Source: JBCDLI01 sp038745535 (GTDB taxonomy: Bacteria; Pseudomonadota; Alphaproteobacteria; Rhizobiales; Rhizobiaceae). Taken from it: DNA of 64,000 nt. This document shows, piece by piece, positions 18,092 through 25,850 of this stretch (position 1 is the stretch's first letter; each line of letters starts with the position of its first letter). Position numbers and translations under genes: made by a program. The stretch is from the NCBI GenBank assembly GCA_038745535.1, contig JBCDLI010000006.1, positions 1-64,000 on the forward strand. Reading direction: 5' to 3'. Below the pieces are notes generated by a model that was not told the origin of the DNA, made no database searches, and saw nothing but the letters and a program-made list of their open reading frames with translations.

Positions 18092-19513
18092 ATGACCAGA
18101 AAAATTATTCCAGTAATCATTAGTGGAGGATCAGGCTCGAGGTTGTGGCCACGTTCACGGCGAGCGCATCCAAAGCCCTATGTGCGACTGCCCGATGACA
18201 GCACATTGATTGGCGAAACCTTCGCGCGCGCGGCGTCAATTGAAGGCGTTGAAGAGATTTGTACGGTCACCAATAAGGATCATTTTTTCCTCGCTTCCGA
18301 CTGTTACGAAGAGCGCGAGATAGACGGGATACAGCACCATTTCATTTTAGAGCCGTTCGGCCGTAACACGGCGCCTGCCATCGCCGCTGCTGCAATTCAC
18401 CTGAAGAAAACTGCGGGTGAAGACTGCATCGCGCTTCTCTTACCCGCCGACCACATGATCAAAGATAGCGCCGCTTTGAACGAGGCCTTCGAAAAAGCAT
18501 TTGTGAAGGCGGCTGAGGGGAAAATTGTTACGTTCGGGATTACTCCGACGTCACCAGAAACCGGTTTCGGATATCTGGAAATGGATGGCGACGCCTTCGT
18601 CCGTTTTGTGGAGAAGCCGGAATTGAGCATCGCTCAAGAATACTTCGCATCCGGCAAGCACTTTTGGAATTCTGGAATGTTCTGCTTTTCAGTGTCCACC
18701 ATGCTTGAAGCCCTCGATGAACATTGCCCAGACGTGTTGAGCGCCGTCGAGGACTGCGTTGCAGCATCGGAAGCGTTCACTGTCCCGATGGGAAAAACGC
18801 TCAAGCTGGACGCAAAGACCTTCGCAGCCGCGCCTGATATTTCTATCGACTACGCTGTCATGGAAAAAGCTGACAACATCGCCAGCGTGACAACTGACTG
18901 CGGTTGGTCTGATATTGGATCTTGGCTCGCCTATTCTGAGCTTTTCCCGGTGGACGAACATCACAATCGAACCACCGGAGACGTCGTTTCCATCAAATCG
19001 AGCGAGTGCATCGTGGATGCTGAAACGCGTTTTGTGGGCTTGGTCGGGGTTAAAGATATCATGGTGATCGACACACCGGATGCCCTTTTGGTGGCCGATA
19101 AAAATCATGCGCAGGACGTGAAGGGTGTATTTGAGGCTCTATCGAAGTCAGGTCACGAAGCAGCTGTTTCACACACCACCGTTCACCGACCCTGGGGCGC
19201 GTACACGGTCCTCGAAGAAGGCGAGCGCTTCAAGATTAAGCGCATAGTCGTGAAGCCGGGGGCGCAGTTATCCCTGCAAGCCCATCACCATAGGTCGGAG
19301 CATTGGGTTGTGGTTGCCGGGACTGCAAAAATCACAAATGGCGATACCGAGCTGCTTTTGACAACCAACCAGTCGACCTACATCCCTTGCGGCGGCCAGC
19401 ACAGGCTCGAAAATCCGGGTATTATCCCGCTCGTTTTGATCGAAGTTCAAACCGGGGAATATCTCGGCGAGGACGATATTGTCCGTTTCGATGATGTCTA
19501 TGGCCGAGCTTAA
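18092..19513 (+). CDS. manC: Mannose-1-phosphate guanylyltransferase/mannose-6-phosphate isomerase
   Basis: Type II ManC, 473 residues. The N-terminal nucleotidyltransferase domain (SGGSGSRLWPRSRRAHPKP, then FILEPFGRNTAPA and LPADHMI) makes GDP-mannose from mannose 1-phosphate and GTP. The C-terminal cupin (from about residue 350, RPWGAY to HHHRSEHWVVVAGTA and IPCGGQHRLENPG) is the phosphomannose isomerase domain. Together with the mutase it gives a full route from fructose 6-phosphate to GDP-mannose, the precursor of Gmd and Fcl in this island. Confidence 0.94.
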   Translation: MTRKIIPVIISGGSGSRLWPRSRRAHPKPYVRLPDDSTLIGETFARAASIEGVEEICTVTNKDHFFLASDCYEEREIDGIQHHFILEPFGRNTAPAIAAAAIHLKKTAGEDCIALLLPADHMIKDSAALNEAFEKAFVKAAEGKIVTFGITPTSPETGFGYLEMDGDAFVRFVEKPELSIAQEYFASGKHFWNSGMFCFSVSTMLEALDEHCPDVLSAVEDCVAASEAFTVPMGKTLKLDAKTFAAAPDISIDYAVMEKADNIASVTTDCGWSDIGSWLAYSELFPVDEHHNRTTGDVVSIKSSECIVDAETRFVGLVGVKDIMVIDTPDALLVADKNHAQDVKGVFEALSKSGHEAAVSHTTVHRPWGAYTVLEEGERFKIKRIVVKPGAQLSLQAHHHRSEHWVVVAGTAKITNGDTELLLTTNQSTYIPCGGQHRLENPGIIPLVLIEVQTGEYLGEDDIVRFDDVYGRA

Positions 19514-19539
19514 TCGGAGGACTGGAACTACTATCTATC

Positions 19540-19559
19540 AGGCCCAGAACAGTGGGCCT
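19540..19559. terminator. Hairpin between convergent genes
   Basis: AGGCCCA, a six-base loop, then TGGGCCT form a perfect 7-bp stem in the 45-base gap between the end of manC and the end of the leftward glycosyltransferase gene. No clear T-run follows on either strand, so it may be a weak bidirectional terminator or an mRNA 3'-end stabiliser. Confidence 0.4.
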
Positions 19560-20701
19560 TAGAGAGATTTTGTGCTTTTGCCTTCGTGAAACCGCTCGAT
19601 CGCCATATCAAAGGCACCGATAAGGAGCGGCAAGACCGTTTCACTACCGAACCGCGACGCTGACTCGGTTCTGATTTCAACATCTCGTGGACTAGGTTTG
19701 GCGGATAGTGCCGCCACCAGACCGCCCGTGATTGATGCCGTCTCCAGCGGATCGACTTTTATGGCCGTCGAGCTCGACACTTCATCAAGCGAGGTGTCTT
19801 TTGAGATCACTACAAGCTTACCGCGCGCCTCCGCCTCAATCGCCGGATAACCAAAGCCCTCGTAGAGCGAGGGCATCACGACAAAGCGGCACTTTGAGTA
19901 AAGCTGGCTCAGTTCGGCTTCTGAAACGCGACCCACCCATTTGACGTACTCGCTATGACGGGCAATGCGGTCTTTCACGGATTTTGACTTCCACCCGTCA
20001 CCGCCAGCAATCACCAGACTTAGCGAACCTCGAATGTTTGGAGGGACAGCCATGAATGCATCGATTAGCCGTCCAAGATTTTTGCGTGGTTCCAAAGTTC
20101 CGACAAATAGGCAGTAATCGGATGGCAGGTCATCCGGACCCTCCAAGATTGTCTCGGACGTAGGTCCTGCAGCAGTCCGATGAGTTATATTCGGCACAAT
20201 GAGCGTCTTGTTCCGTGATCGCGGTTGAAGTTTTTTCAGTTCAGCAGCGGAGTTTCGAGACACGGTCATGACGACGTGTGCGGCAGCTATTGCTCTGGCC
20301 GAAAGCGCATATTCGGCCGCTAATCTGTGGAGGCGCATTGTACCAGGTGCCTGCCGCCATACACTGTCGTGAACGGTCAGAGCGCAAGGAACATTGTGAG
20401 CCAGCCTACTGGAGAGCCGGTGCGCGGGCGCCCAGAAGACGTCGGGCTGAATGGTGGTGACATACTTCGGCAGATCGCGCGAACCCCAAACAACCCGTTG
20501 CACTGGGGTGACGCAATCAGACTCGTAAATTGTGGCATTGGAGAGCTCTTTTAGAGCAGAGAAGTCGGGATGAAGTTTGCCGCTGCAAAAAAGAGACAGT
20601 CTGTGATTGTCATCGACCAACGCTAGACAGGCGTTTTCGATAGCACGCGCTATTCCAGATCTTGCCCGCGCCAAATTTCGGATATCAATCGCAATGTGCA
20701 T
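19559..20701 (-). CDS. Glycosyltransferase, GT4 family
   Basis: A 380-residue GT-B transferase. Its C-terminal half has FVGTLEPRKNLGRLIDAF, LVIAGGDGWKS and the EX7E element SLYEGFGYPAIEAEARGK, a pattern common in mannosyltransferases of O-antigen loci. The N-terminus (MHIAIDIRNLARARSGIARA) is the usual acceptor-side domain. It lies 39 bases downstream of the wzt-like gene and forms a leftward unit with wzm and wzt. Confidence 0.88.
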   Translation of the reverse strand: MHIAIDIRNLARARSGIARAIENACLALVDDNHRLSLFCSGKLHPDFSALKELSNATIYESDCVTPVQRVVWGSRDLPKYVTTIQPDVFWAPAHRLSSRLAHNVPCALTVHDSVWRQAPGTMRLHRLAAEYALSARAIAAAHVVMTVSRNSAAELKKLQPRSRNKTLIVPNITHRTAAGPTSETILEGPDDLPSDYCLFVGTLEPRKNLGRLIDAFMAVPPNIRGSLSLVIAGGDGWKSKSVKDRIARHSEYVKWVGRVSEAELSQLYSKCRFVVMPSLYEGFGYPAIEAEARGKLVVISKDTSLDEVSSSTAIKVDPLETASITGGLVAALSAKPSPRDVEIRTESASRFGSETVLPLLIGAFDMAIERFHEGKSTKSL

Positions 20702-20740
20702 GGATTTTGATAGTCTCAGCGCCCGAAAATACGAGTGGCG

Positions 20741-21502
20741 CTACAACAATTTGTGGTAGCTCTCCACCTTGGCGTAGTATTCGTCGTGCGCAGCATAAAC
20801 CTCATCGAGCGGTCCGTATCCCTTCAGCTTGCCGAGATGTAGCCACATCAATTTATTGCAAACCTGTTTTAGCAAGCCACGATTGTGGCTGGCCAAGACC
20901 GTGACAGTGGCATCGTCAACTAGGCTGTGCATCCGTTTTGCAGCTTTTTTTTGAAAGTTCGCGTCACCTGCGCCAAGCCATTCATCCAGAAGCAATATGT
21001 CTGGAGAGAATGCGGTTGAGATCGAAAAAGCCAGTCGTGTCGTCATCCCGCTTGAATAGGTGCGAAGAGGCAGGTCGATGAAATCTTCAAGTTCGGCGAA
21101 TGCAATAATTTCATCGAGCTTGGCCTTTGTTTCCTTAGTGGTGCGGCCAGCGACTTTGCTGCGCAGGAAAATATTTTCCCGGCCCGTTAGTTCCGGTTGC
21201 ATACCCATATTGATCGTAAACAAGCAGTTCGGATCGCCGGTTACTTCAATCCGCCCACGGCTCGAGCGATAGATACCCGCCATGACCCTCAATAGGGTCG
21301 ATTTTCCTGATCCGTTGCGACCCACAATGCCCACTCGGTCGCCATCCTTGATCTCGAAGGAAATATCATCGAGCACTCTCAGATGGTGAACGTTACCCAC
21401 CCGAAAGTAGCGACTCTTGTCGGCTTTGGCTAAGTTCTTGGCGTTCGCAATCGGGAGATCCAAGCCAACGTTTTCCGCTGTAATCGACGACACTTGGTTC
21501 AA
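20741..21502 (-). CDS. wzt: Polysaccharide ABC exporter, ATPase (Wzt/KpsT type)
   Basis: ATP-binding subunit that powers export of a lipid-linked or capsular polysaccharide with the Wzm-like permease encoded upstream. Walker A is GRNGSGKST, the signature is YSSGMTTRLAF (a divergent form typical of polysaccharide exporters), Walker B is ILLLDEWLGAGD and the switch His is in LASHNRG. It lacks the C-terminal sugar-binding domain of long Wzt proteins, so recognition of a modified chain end is not expected. I propose TTG at 21502, where TTGA overlaps the wzm stop; a frame to 21592 is open but would overlap wzm by 94 bases. Confidence 0.88.
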   Translation of the reverse strand: MNQVSSITAENVGLDLPIANAKNLAKADKSRYFRVGNVHHLRVLDDISFEIKDGDRVGIVGRNGSGKSTLLRVMAGIYRSSRGRIEVTGDPNCLFTINMGMQPELTGRENIFLRSKVAGRTTKETKAKLDEIIAFAELEDFIDLPLRTYSSGMTTRLAFSISTAFSPDILLLDEWLGAGDANFQKKAAKRMHSLVDDATVTVLASHNRGLLKQVCNKLMWLHLGKLKGYGPLDEVYAAHDEYYAKVESYHKLL

Positions 21503-22332
21503 ATCCAAAAAACGACCCGGTCGCGGTAGCGACCGAAAACCACCAAAGCAAGTAGCCAGCCGACTACGGTCACAACGCCGACAAAAATCCAACTGGTCAA
21601 TGCCGGAGAGGCATCAATAAGTGGTGCCCTGAAAATCTCTAGGAAGTGGAACAGCGGGTTCCACCAAAGCACATTGATTGCGCTTCCGATCTGGTCCGGC
21701 ATCCAAAAGATTGGTGTTAGAAAAAGCATAACCCGCATCACCGTTTCAACCGCGTGTCTGACATCGCGATATCGGGTCGCCACAACCCCGAAAAAGAGCT
21801 TTACCCAAACCATGTTCAAAATCATCACGAGCACAGCTGCCAGGGATAAAAATCCAACGGGCTCGACCGACGGTCTCAAGTAAACGAAGATCGCGACCAG
21901 AACGAGGGCCGTAAAGCCAAGATTGATCAGTTCTCGTGCCACGTCTTTAAAAACGTAAACCGACAGCGGTAGAGGATCATTTTTGATGAAACCCTGCGCC
22001 GAGATGAATGTCCCGGCAGCCGAGACAATTGAAGCGTTGACCACGAACCAAATGAAAAACCCTGACGATAGGTATAGTGCGTAATACGACCCTCGATCTT
22101 CGCCGAATAACGTGCCGAAAATAACGAGTTTTACAACAATGAACACGCCAAAAGAGGCCATGATCCAAACCATCCCAAAGACCGAACGGCTGTATAATGA
22201 TCTCACCGCTGTCCAAGCCAACGAACTCCACATTCGCCAGTGCGCGAATCCGCGGCCCAAATCGGTTATTGCGACCTTGAACGGATTTAAGGCTCCGTCC
22301 CGAACTATCACTGAACGAGCAGACTCCGTCAT
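21499..22332 (-). CDS. wzm: Polysaccharide ABC exporter, permease (Wzm/KpsM type)
   Basis: Inner-membrane permease of the ABC-2 class, 277 residues. It has about six hydrophobic segments, for example in the SVFGMVWIMASFGVFIVVKL, LINLGFTALVLVAIFVYL and LVMILNMVWVKLFFGVV regions, and FLTPIFWMPDQI, a conserved pattern of polysaccharide exporter permeases. It overlaps the start of the ATPase gene, so the two are coupled. Together they indicate ABC-dependent export of the polysaccharide made by this island rather than a Wzx/Wzy route; no wzx, wzy or kpsC/kpsS genes are seen. Confidence 0.92.
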   Translation of the reverse strand: MTESARSVIVRDGALNPFKVAITDLGRGFAHWRMWSSLAWTAVRSLYSRSVFGMVWIMASFGVFIVVKLVIFGTLFGEDRGSYYALYLSSGFFIWFVVNASIVSAAGTFISAQGFIKNDPLPLSVYVFKDVARELINLGFTALVLVAIFVYLRPSVEPVGFLSLAAVLVMILNMVWVKLFFGVVATRYRDVRHAVETVMRVMLFLTPIFWMPDQIGSAINVLWWNPLFHFLEIFRAPLIDASPALTSWIFVGVVTVVGWLLALVVFGRYRDRVVFWI

Positions 22333-22767
22333 TTTATTTCTGAAATGATCATGCGCGAAAAAGATGTTCGGGTGTGCGTAGGCCAGCTGGTCTCATGGGT
22401 CATACCTTGAAAGCAATGCATTTGGTCTTTGTTCATTATGCGTTCTAGAACGACGCTCTGCGAAATGATCTGCGACGAAATTTTAGTCGCTATGCCCACA
22501 AGCTTGCGACCATGTCTATTCCCAAAAACGGTGACAAACGATCCGTCCGTCATTCGCGGAATCTGCCGAAGGTGAAATCCAGTGACAGTTGAAAACGATG
22601 TATCAACCTCGACCCAATATCGTGACGGGTAATCGTTGTTCAGTGAAAATAGCAGTTCTGAGCAGGTCGGCTGGCGCTGCAAGACGTTGGCAGAAGGATT
22701 ACTTGGCACGCGCGGCGATTGCCGCTAGGCCACAACAACGAAAGCAGGAAAATTGTCGTCTGGAAGC
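22333..22767. other. Divergent region upstream of wzm
   Basis: About 435 bases between wzm and the rightward hypothetical gene. On the minus strand an open frame from a GTG at 22709 runs to 22329 and overlaps the wzm start by four bases. It would encode 126 residues with a passable composition, but I recognise no family and see no ribosome site. It could be a short leader gene of the exporter operon or chance. No hairpin or repeat is obvious. Confidence 0.35.
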
Positions 22768-23643
22768 ATGAACTACGTGGAAGAAAATGGACAAAGTCGC
22801 TCGACCGTGGACAAACTGCAAATTGCGCTCTCTTCCCATCCGCAGGGAATGGAGCATGCCGAAGAAGCGCTGCGAAGCAGATTTACTTCCTGGTTAACCG
22901 ATTACTATAAATCAGATTACGAAGATGATCGACGCAAAAAGGTCCAATTGCGTTTTGAGAGTGCACTCAGTGATGCAAAAGCCAGAATGGCAGCGCTGGA
23001 TGATGAGCACTCCGACGTCGTGATTTCTGACGAAAAATATAAAGCTTACCAAGATGATTTTGAGGAAAAAAAGATGAGTGGAACGACAAAAGCCCTGACC
23101 GCAGCAGCAGCTGCAATTTTTGTTGGCGGTTTTATCGCGTGGCAAACGGGCGTGATTGGTCCGCAAAATAACGAGGCTGATAATCAAGCAGCGTTGTTCC
23201 AGCTTACCGCAGACACCACCATAAATGTGGCACCAAGGAATGAATTCTCTCGAGATCAAAACGGCATCGGAATCACGGCGCGTTCGACACACGATAACCC
23301 AGCTAGCGGGCAAACAACTAATAGTGTTTTTTTTACAATACCAGCTGAAATAGAAGAGGCAGTAGGCGGAAAGACTATTCGTGTTTCAATCACAGCCGCC
23401 TCCGCAGCTGATAATGGGTCTGAAGAATTTGCAGTGTCATATTCAACTGCGGCAGTTGGCAATAGTGGCTGGCAGCGATTTGTGCTCCAGCGAGAGGCAC
23501 AGACATTTGATTTCACATACGATGTTCCCAATGATCCGCAGAACCGTGACCCCCAGCTCGATTACCTAGGTGTATGGGCAGACACTGAAGGGCTTGGACG
23601 AAGCGTGAAAATTGATGAAATCCGGGTCGACATCGCCGAGTGA
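22768..23643 (+). CDS. Hypothetical single-pass inner-membrane protein
   Basis: A 291-residue protein of unknown function. Residues 1-105 are charged and helical, one TM helix lies near 108-128 (ALTAAAAAIFVGGFIAWQTG), and the remaining 160 residues should be periplasmic. That last part reads like a beta-sandwich (alternating hydrophobics, IRVSITAAS, QRFVLQREAQTFDFTYDVP, YLGVWAD), reminiscent of carbohydrate-binding folds, which is only a guess. It sits next to the exporter genes. The ATG at 22768 is my choice; a TTG at 22753 with AGGA upstream is an alternative. Confidence 0.65.
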   Translation: MNYVEENGQSRSTVDKLQIALSSHPQGMEHAEEALRSRFTSWLTDYYKSDYEDDRRKKVQLRFESALSDAKARMAALDDEHSDVVISDEKYKAYQDDFEEKKMSGTTKALTAAAAAIFVGGFIAWQTGVIGPQNNEADNQAALFQLTADTTINVAPRNEFSRDQNGIGITARSTHDNPASGQTTNSVFFTIPAEIEEAVGGKTIRVSITAASAADNGSEEFAVSYSTAAVGNSGWQRFVLQREAQTFDFTYDVPNDPQNRDPQLDYLGVWADTEGLGRSVKIDEIRVDIAE

Positions 23644-23740
23644 TCGTTGGTTACCATTGTGTTAGATAACTTCGGGTCGCCCACCTTAACGTTGTTGCGC
23701 ATCTGAGTTTCGCGCTGACGAATCACACAAAATACCCAAG

Positions 23741-25615
23741 CTATAATTTGGTGATCGATATCTCTGAGATGCGCGCCGTTAGACGCCGAGCGTCGTGCTC
23801 GCCTCGGTCTGAAGGCGATGCAGGTTGGGGAAACTTCAAATAAATCTCGTGTTGTTGGGTGTTTTCATCAGAAATCGAGAAATCTGCAATAAGCTCGGCT
23901 GGGAACGGAGAGATGTTTGAATTAAGACGGGCTCGTGTTCTTTTAATGCGGGCAATGGCGCCGGACAAATTTGTTCTCAAACGCCGCTTTATTGGTAGGG
24001 ATTTATCGCCCAAAAGTAGTTCTGCATTGTCGAAAATTGCGCGGTTCATTGCGTCAATGACCGCCACCGTCACGCGGTAACGCCCCTTCTCTAAAAGTGC
24101 AGGTAAAGCAATACTGGATTGAAGGCCCGGGCCGGCCCATCTGCCGTCACGCTCAGGATCGTGCCAATTCATACCGTTTATGAAGTCGCGCATGTCTATA
24201 CGCAGCTCCCCGGCAAAGTTTTCTAGGTCTTGAACATCTTGGACTGGATGGTTGTCCGCAGAAGCGTACACCGTTTCGTCAACGGTTACTGGTCTATTAT
24301 CGCGCTGTGCCTGCTCGAATTGGTACTCCAGTTCCTCCTGAACCTGTTCTAGTTGAAGGAGCAAGAGTTCGTTTTCAGATGTCAAGGACTCGGCATTTGC
24401 GGTGCCAGCGCGCGCTTGTTCAAGTTCATTCTCAAGGATTTGTTGTCTTGCGGTCAGCTCTTCAATTCGAGCGGTCGTCTGACTGCGTTCCTCATCAAAT
24501 TTACTCTTTAAAAGAGTAATCTCTTCATTCTTTGCCAGGACGGTCTGCCGGTTTTCCTCGTGCACTCGTTCCAACTCGTCTTGAACTTGATCCAACTGAA
24601 GTGCGATCAGTTCATTTTCGGTGTTTTTGGCGTCAAGCGTCTCTTTAAATTCGGTCATTTCCTCTTGGGTGGCGTTCAACAGGAAGCGGAGTTGCTCAAC
24701 ACTGCTTTCAAGCGTCGTATTTTGCGCTAAGGCATCAGCCAGTTGTTCGTCTAAAGCATTATTCTTCTTATTTTGCTCCGATTCAAAAACTTCTGTCTCC
24801 TCGCGCAAACTCATGAGGCTGCTCTCTGCCTGCGCGAGGGCCTGCTTTGTCGAGAAATGGTCGGCTAGCAAGCCAAAGTAGTCGGGCGGATGGTTTGAAC
24901 CGTGAATGCCGCGACAATCAGCGGTTGCCTCCAATTCATCGAAAAGTTCGATGGTTGGGTTATCGTCGTCAGCATACGGTCGGAGAAAAAATGATTGAAT
25001 TCCAGCCTGAGCCCTACCGACCGAATTTTCGGGAAGCGATGTAGACTCGGCTATGTTGAGCCCAAGTTTCACGTCCAATGCCTGGCGAACTCGGTCGGGA
25101 TGGCTTGCCAAAGCATCTAGATTAATAAGTAGGCAGCGATCTGGGTTCTGGTTATAAAAACGCAGAATACAATCATTAAACTCGCGCCAGCGGACAAACA
25201 TTAGTTCGAGTACTTCGCGGGTGTTCGCTTCCTCTTGAATTGGAAGCCCCTCAACGAAAATAGAACCAGGTTCAGTGTAAAACAGCGCAAATTGGGACTC
25301 GGGTTCGAAATCGGCCCAAAAGTCTAACATAGGTAAAATATCGGGATCAGCCCAACCCCAATTTTCTAAATCCGCGTTTGCCACGATGATGTTCGCAGCT
25401 TGCATTTGCCAAGCTTTACCAATTCGATCGGGGTTGATGGTGGACAAGCGATCTTTTCGACTCTTGAGGTAGGTGGAACAAATCTTTGCCGTCAACTCGC
25501 GCGGTTCCATCTCTGTTTCTGACCTGACGGGGTCGGAAACTCCAGCTGCTTTCAAAAGACCAAGACCTGCGTCACAGTGTGTTTGCAAAAATGATGTGAC
25601 AATTGTTAATGGCAT
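23741..25615 (-). CDS. Coiled-coil protein with degenerate sulfotransferase-like N-terminus
   Basis: A 624-residue protein in three parts. Residues 1-230 resemble the body of PAPS sulfotransferases (NWGWADPDILPMLDFW, then FALFYTEPGSI, a tract like RWREFNDCILRFYNQ and CLLINLDAL), but the N-terminal P-loop is missing and an in-frame stop lies just upstream, so catalysis is doubtful. Residues 255-450 form a long coiled coil rich in Glu, Gln and Leu. Residues 455-624 look like a beta-rich module (RYRVTVAVIDAMNRA, HEIYLKFP). It is divergent from a second coiled-coil gene at 25851. A scaffold or chain-length role in polysaccharide assembly is inference. Confidence 0.6.
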   Translation of the reverse strand: MPLTIVTSFLQTHCDAGLGLLKAAGVSDPVRSETEMEPRELTAKICSTYLKSRKDRLSTINPDRIGKAWQMQAANIIVANADLENWGWADPDILPMLDFWADFEPESQFALFYTEPGSIFVEGLPIQEEANTREVLELMFVRWREFNDCILRFYNQNPDRCLLINLDALASHPDRVRQALDVKLGLNIAESTSLPENSVGRAQAGIQSFFLRPYADDDNPTIELFDELEATADCRGIHGSNHPPDYFGLLADHFSTKQALAQAESSLMSLREETEVFESEQNKKNNALDEQLADALAQNTTLESSVEQLRFLLNATQEEMTEFKETLDAKNTENELIALQLDQVQDELERVHEENRQTVLAKNEEITLLKSKFDEERSQTTARIEELTARQQILENELEQARAGTANAESLTSENELLLLQLEQVQEELEYQFEQAQRDNRPVTVDETVYASADNHPVQDVQDLENFAGELRIDMRDFINGMNWHDPERDGRWAGPGLQSSIALPALLEKGRYRVTVAVIDAMNRAIFDNAELLLGDKSLPIKRRLRTNLSGAIARIKRTRARLNSNISPFPAELIADFSISDENTQQHEIYLKFPQPASPSDRGEHDARRLTARISEISITKL

Positions 25616-25850
25616 TTGGGCCTTGCTTACATATTAGGTACACCTGTGAGACGTGCGCTACATCGCAGAACGCATCAGGGCAAGAGACATGAAATAAAGC
25701 GATGCCAAAGCAGTAGGCGACGCATCAGAAATGAGAAGCCTATAGCGCGAGGTTCGCATCATTTTACCAGCAATAAGTATCTTGCCCCAAACGTCGCCTT
25801 TGACCAGCTAAACGGATTGCGGTACCGCGTGGCCAAAACTGCGACGATCT

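Noticed and set aside
21503..21592. Longer N-terminus for the Wzt-like ATPase
   Set aside because: It would overlap wzm by over 90 bases with cysteine- and arginine-rich residues unlike the family; the TTG overlapping the wzm stop is more natural.
22329..22709. 126-codon frame overlapping the wzm start
   Set aside because: Overlap by four bases is suggestive, but the only start is a GTG without a ribosome site and no family is recognised; left as a note in the intergenic entry.
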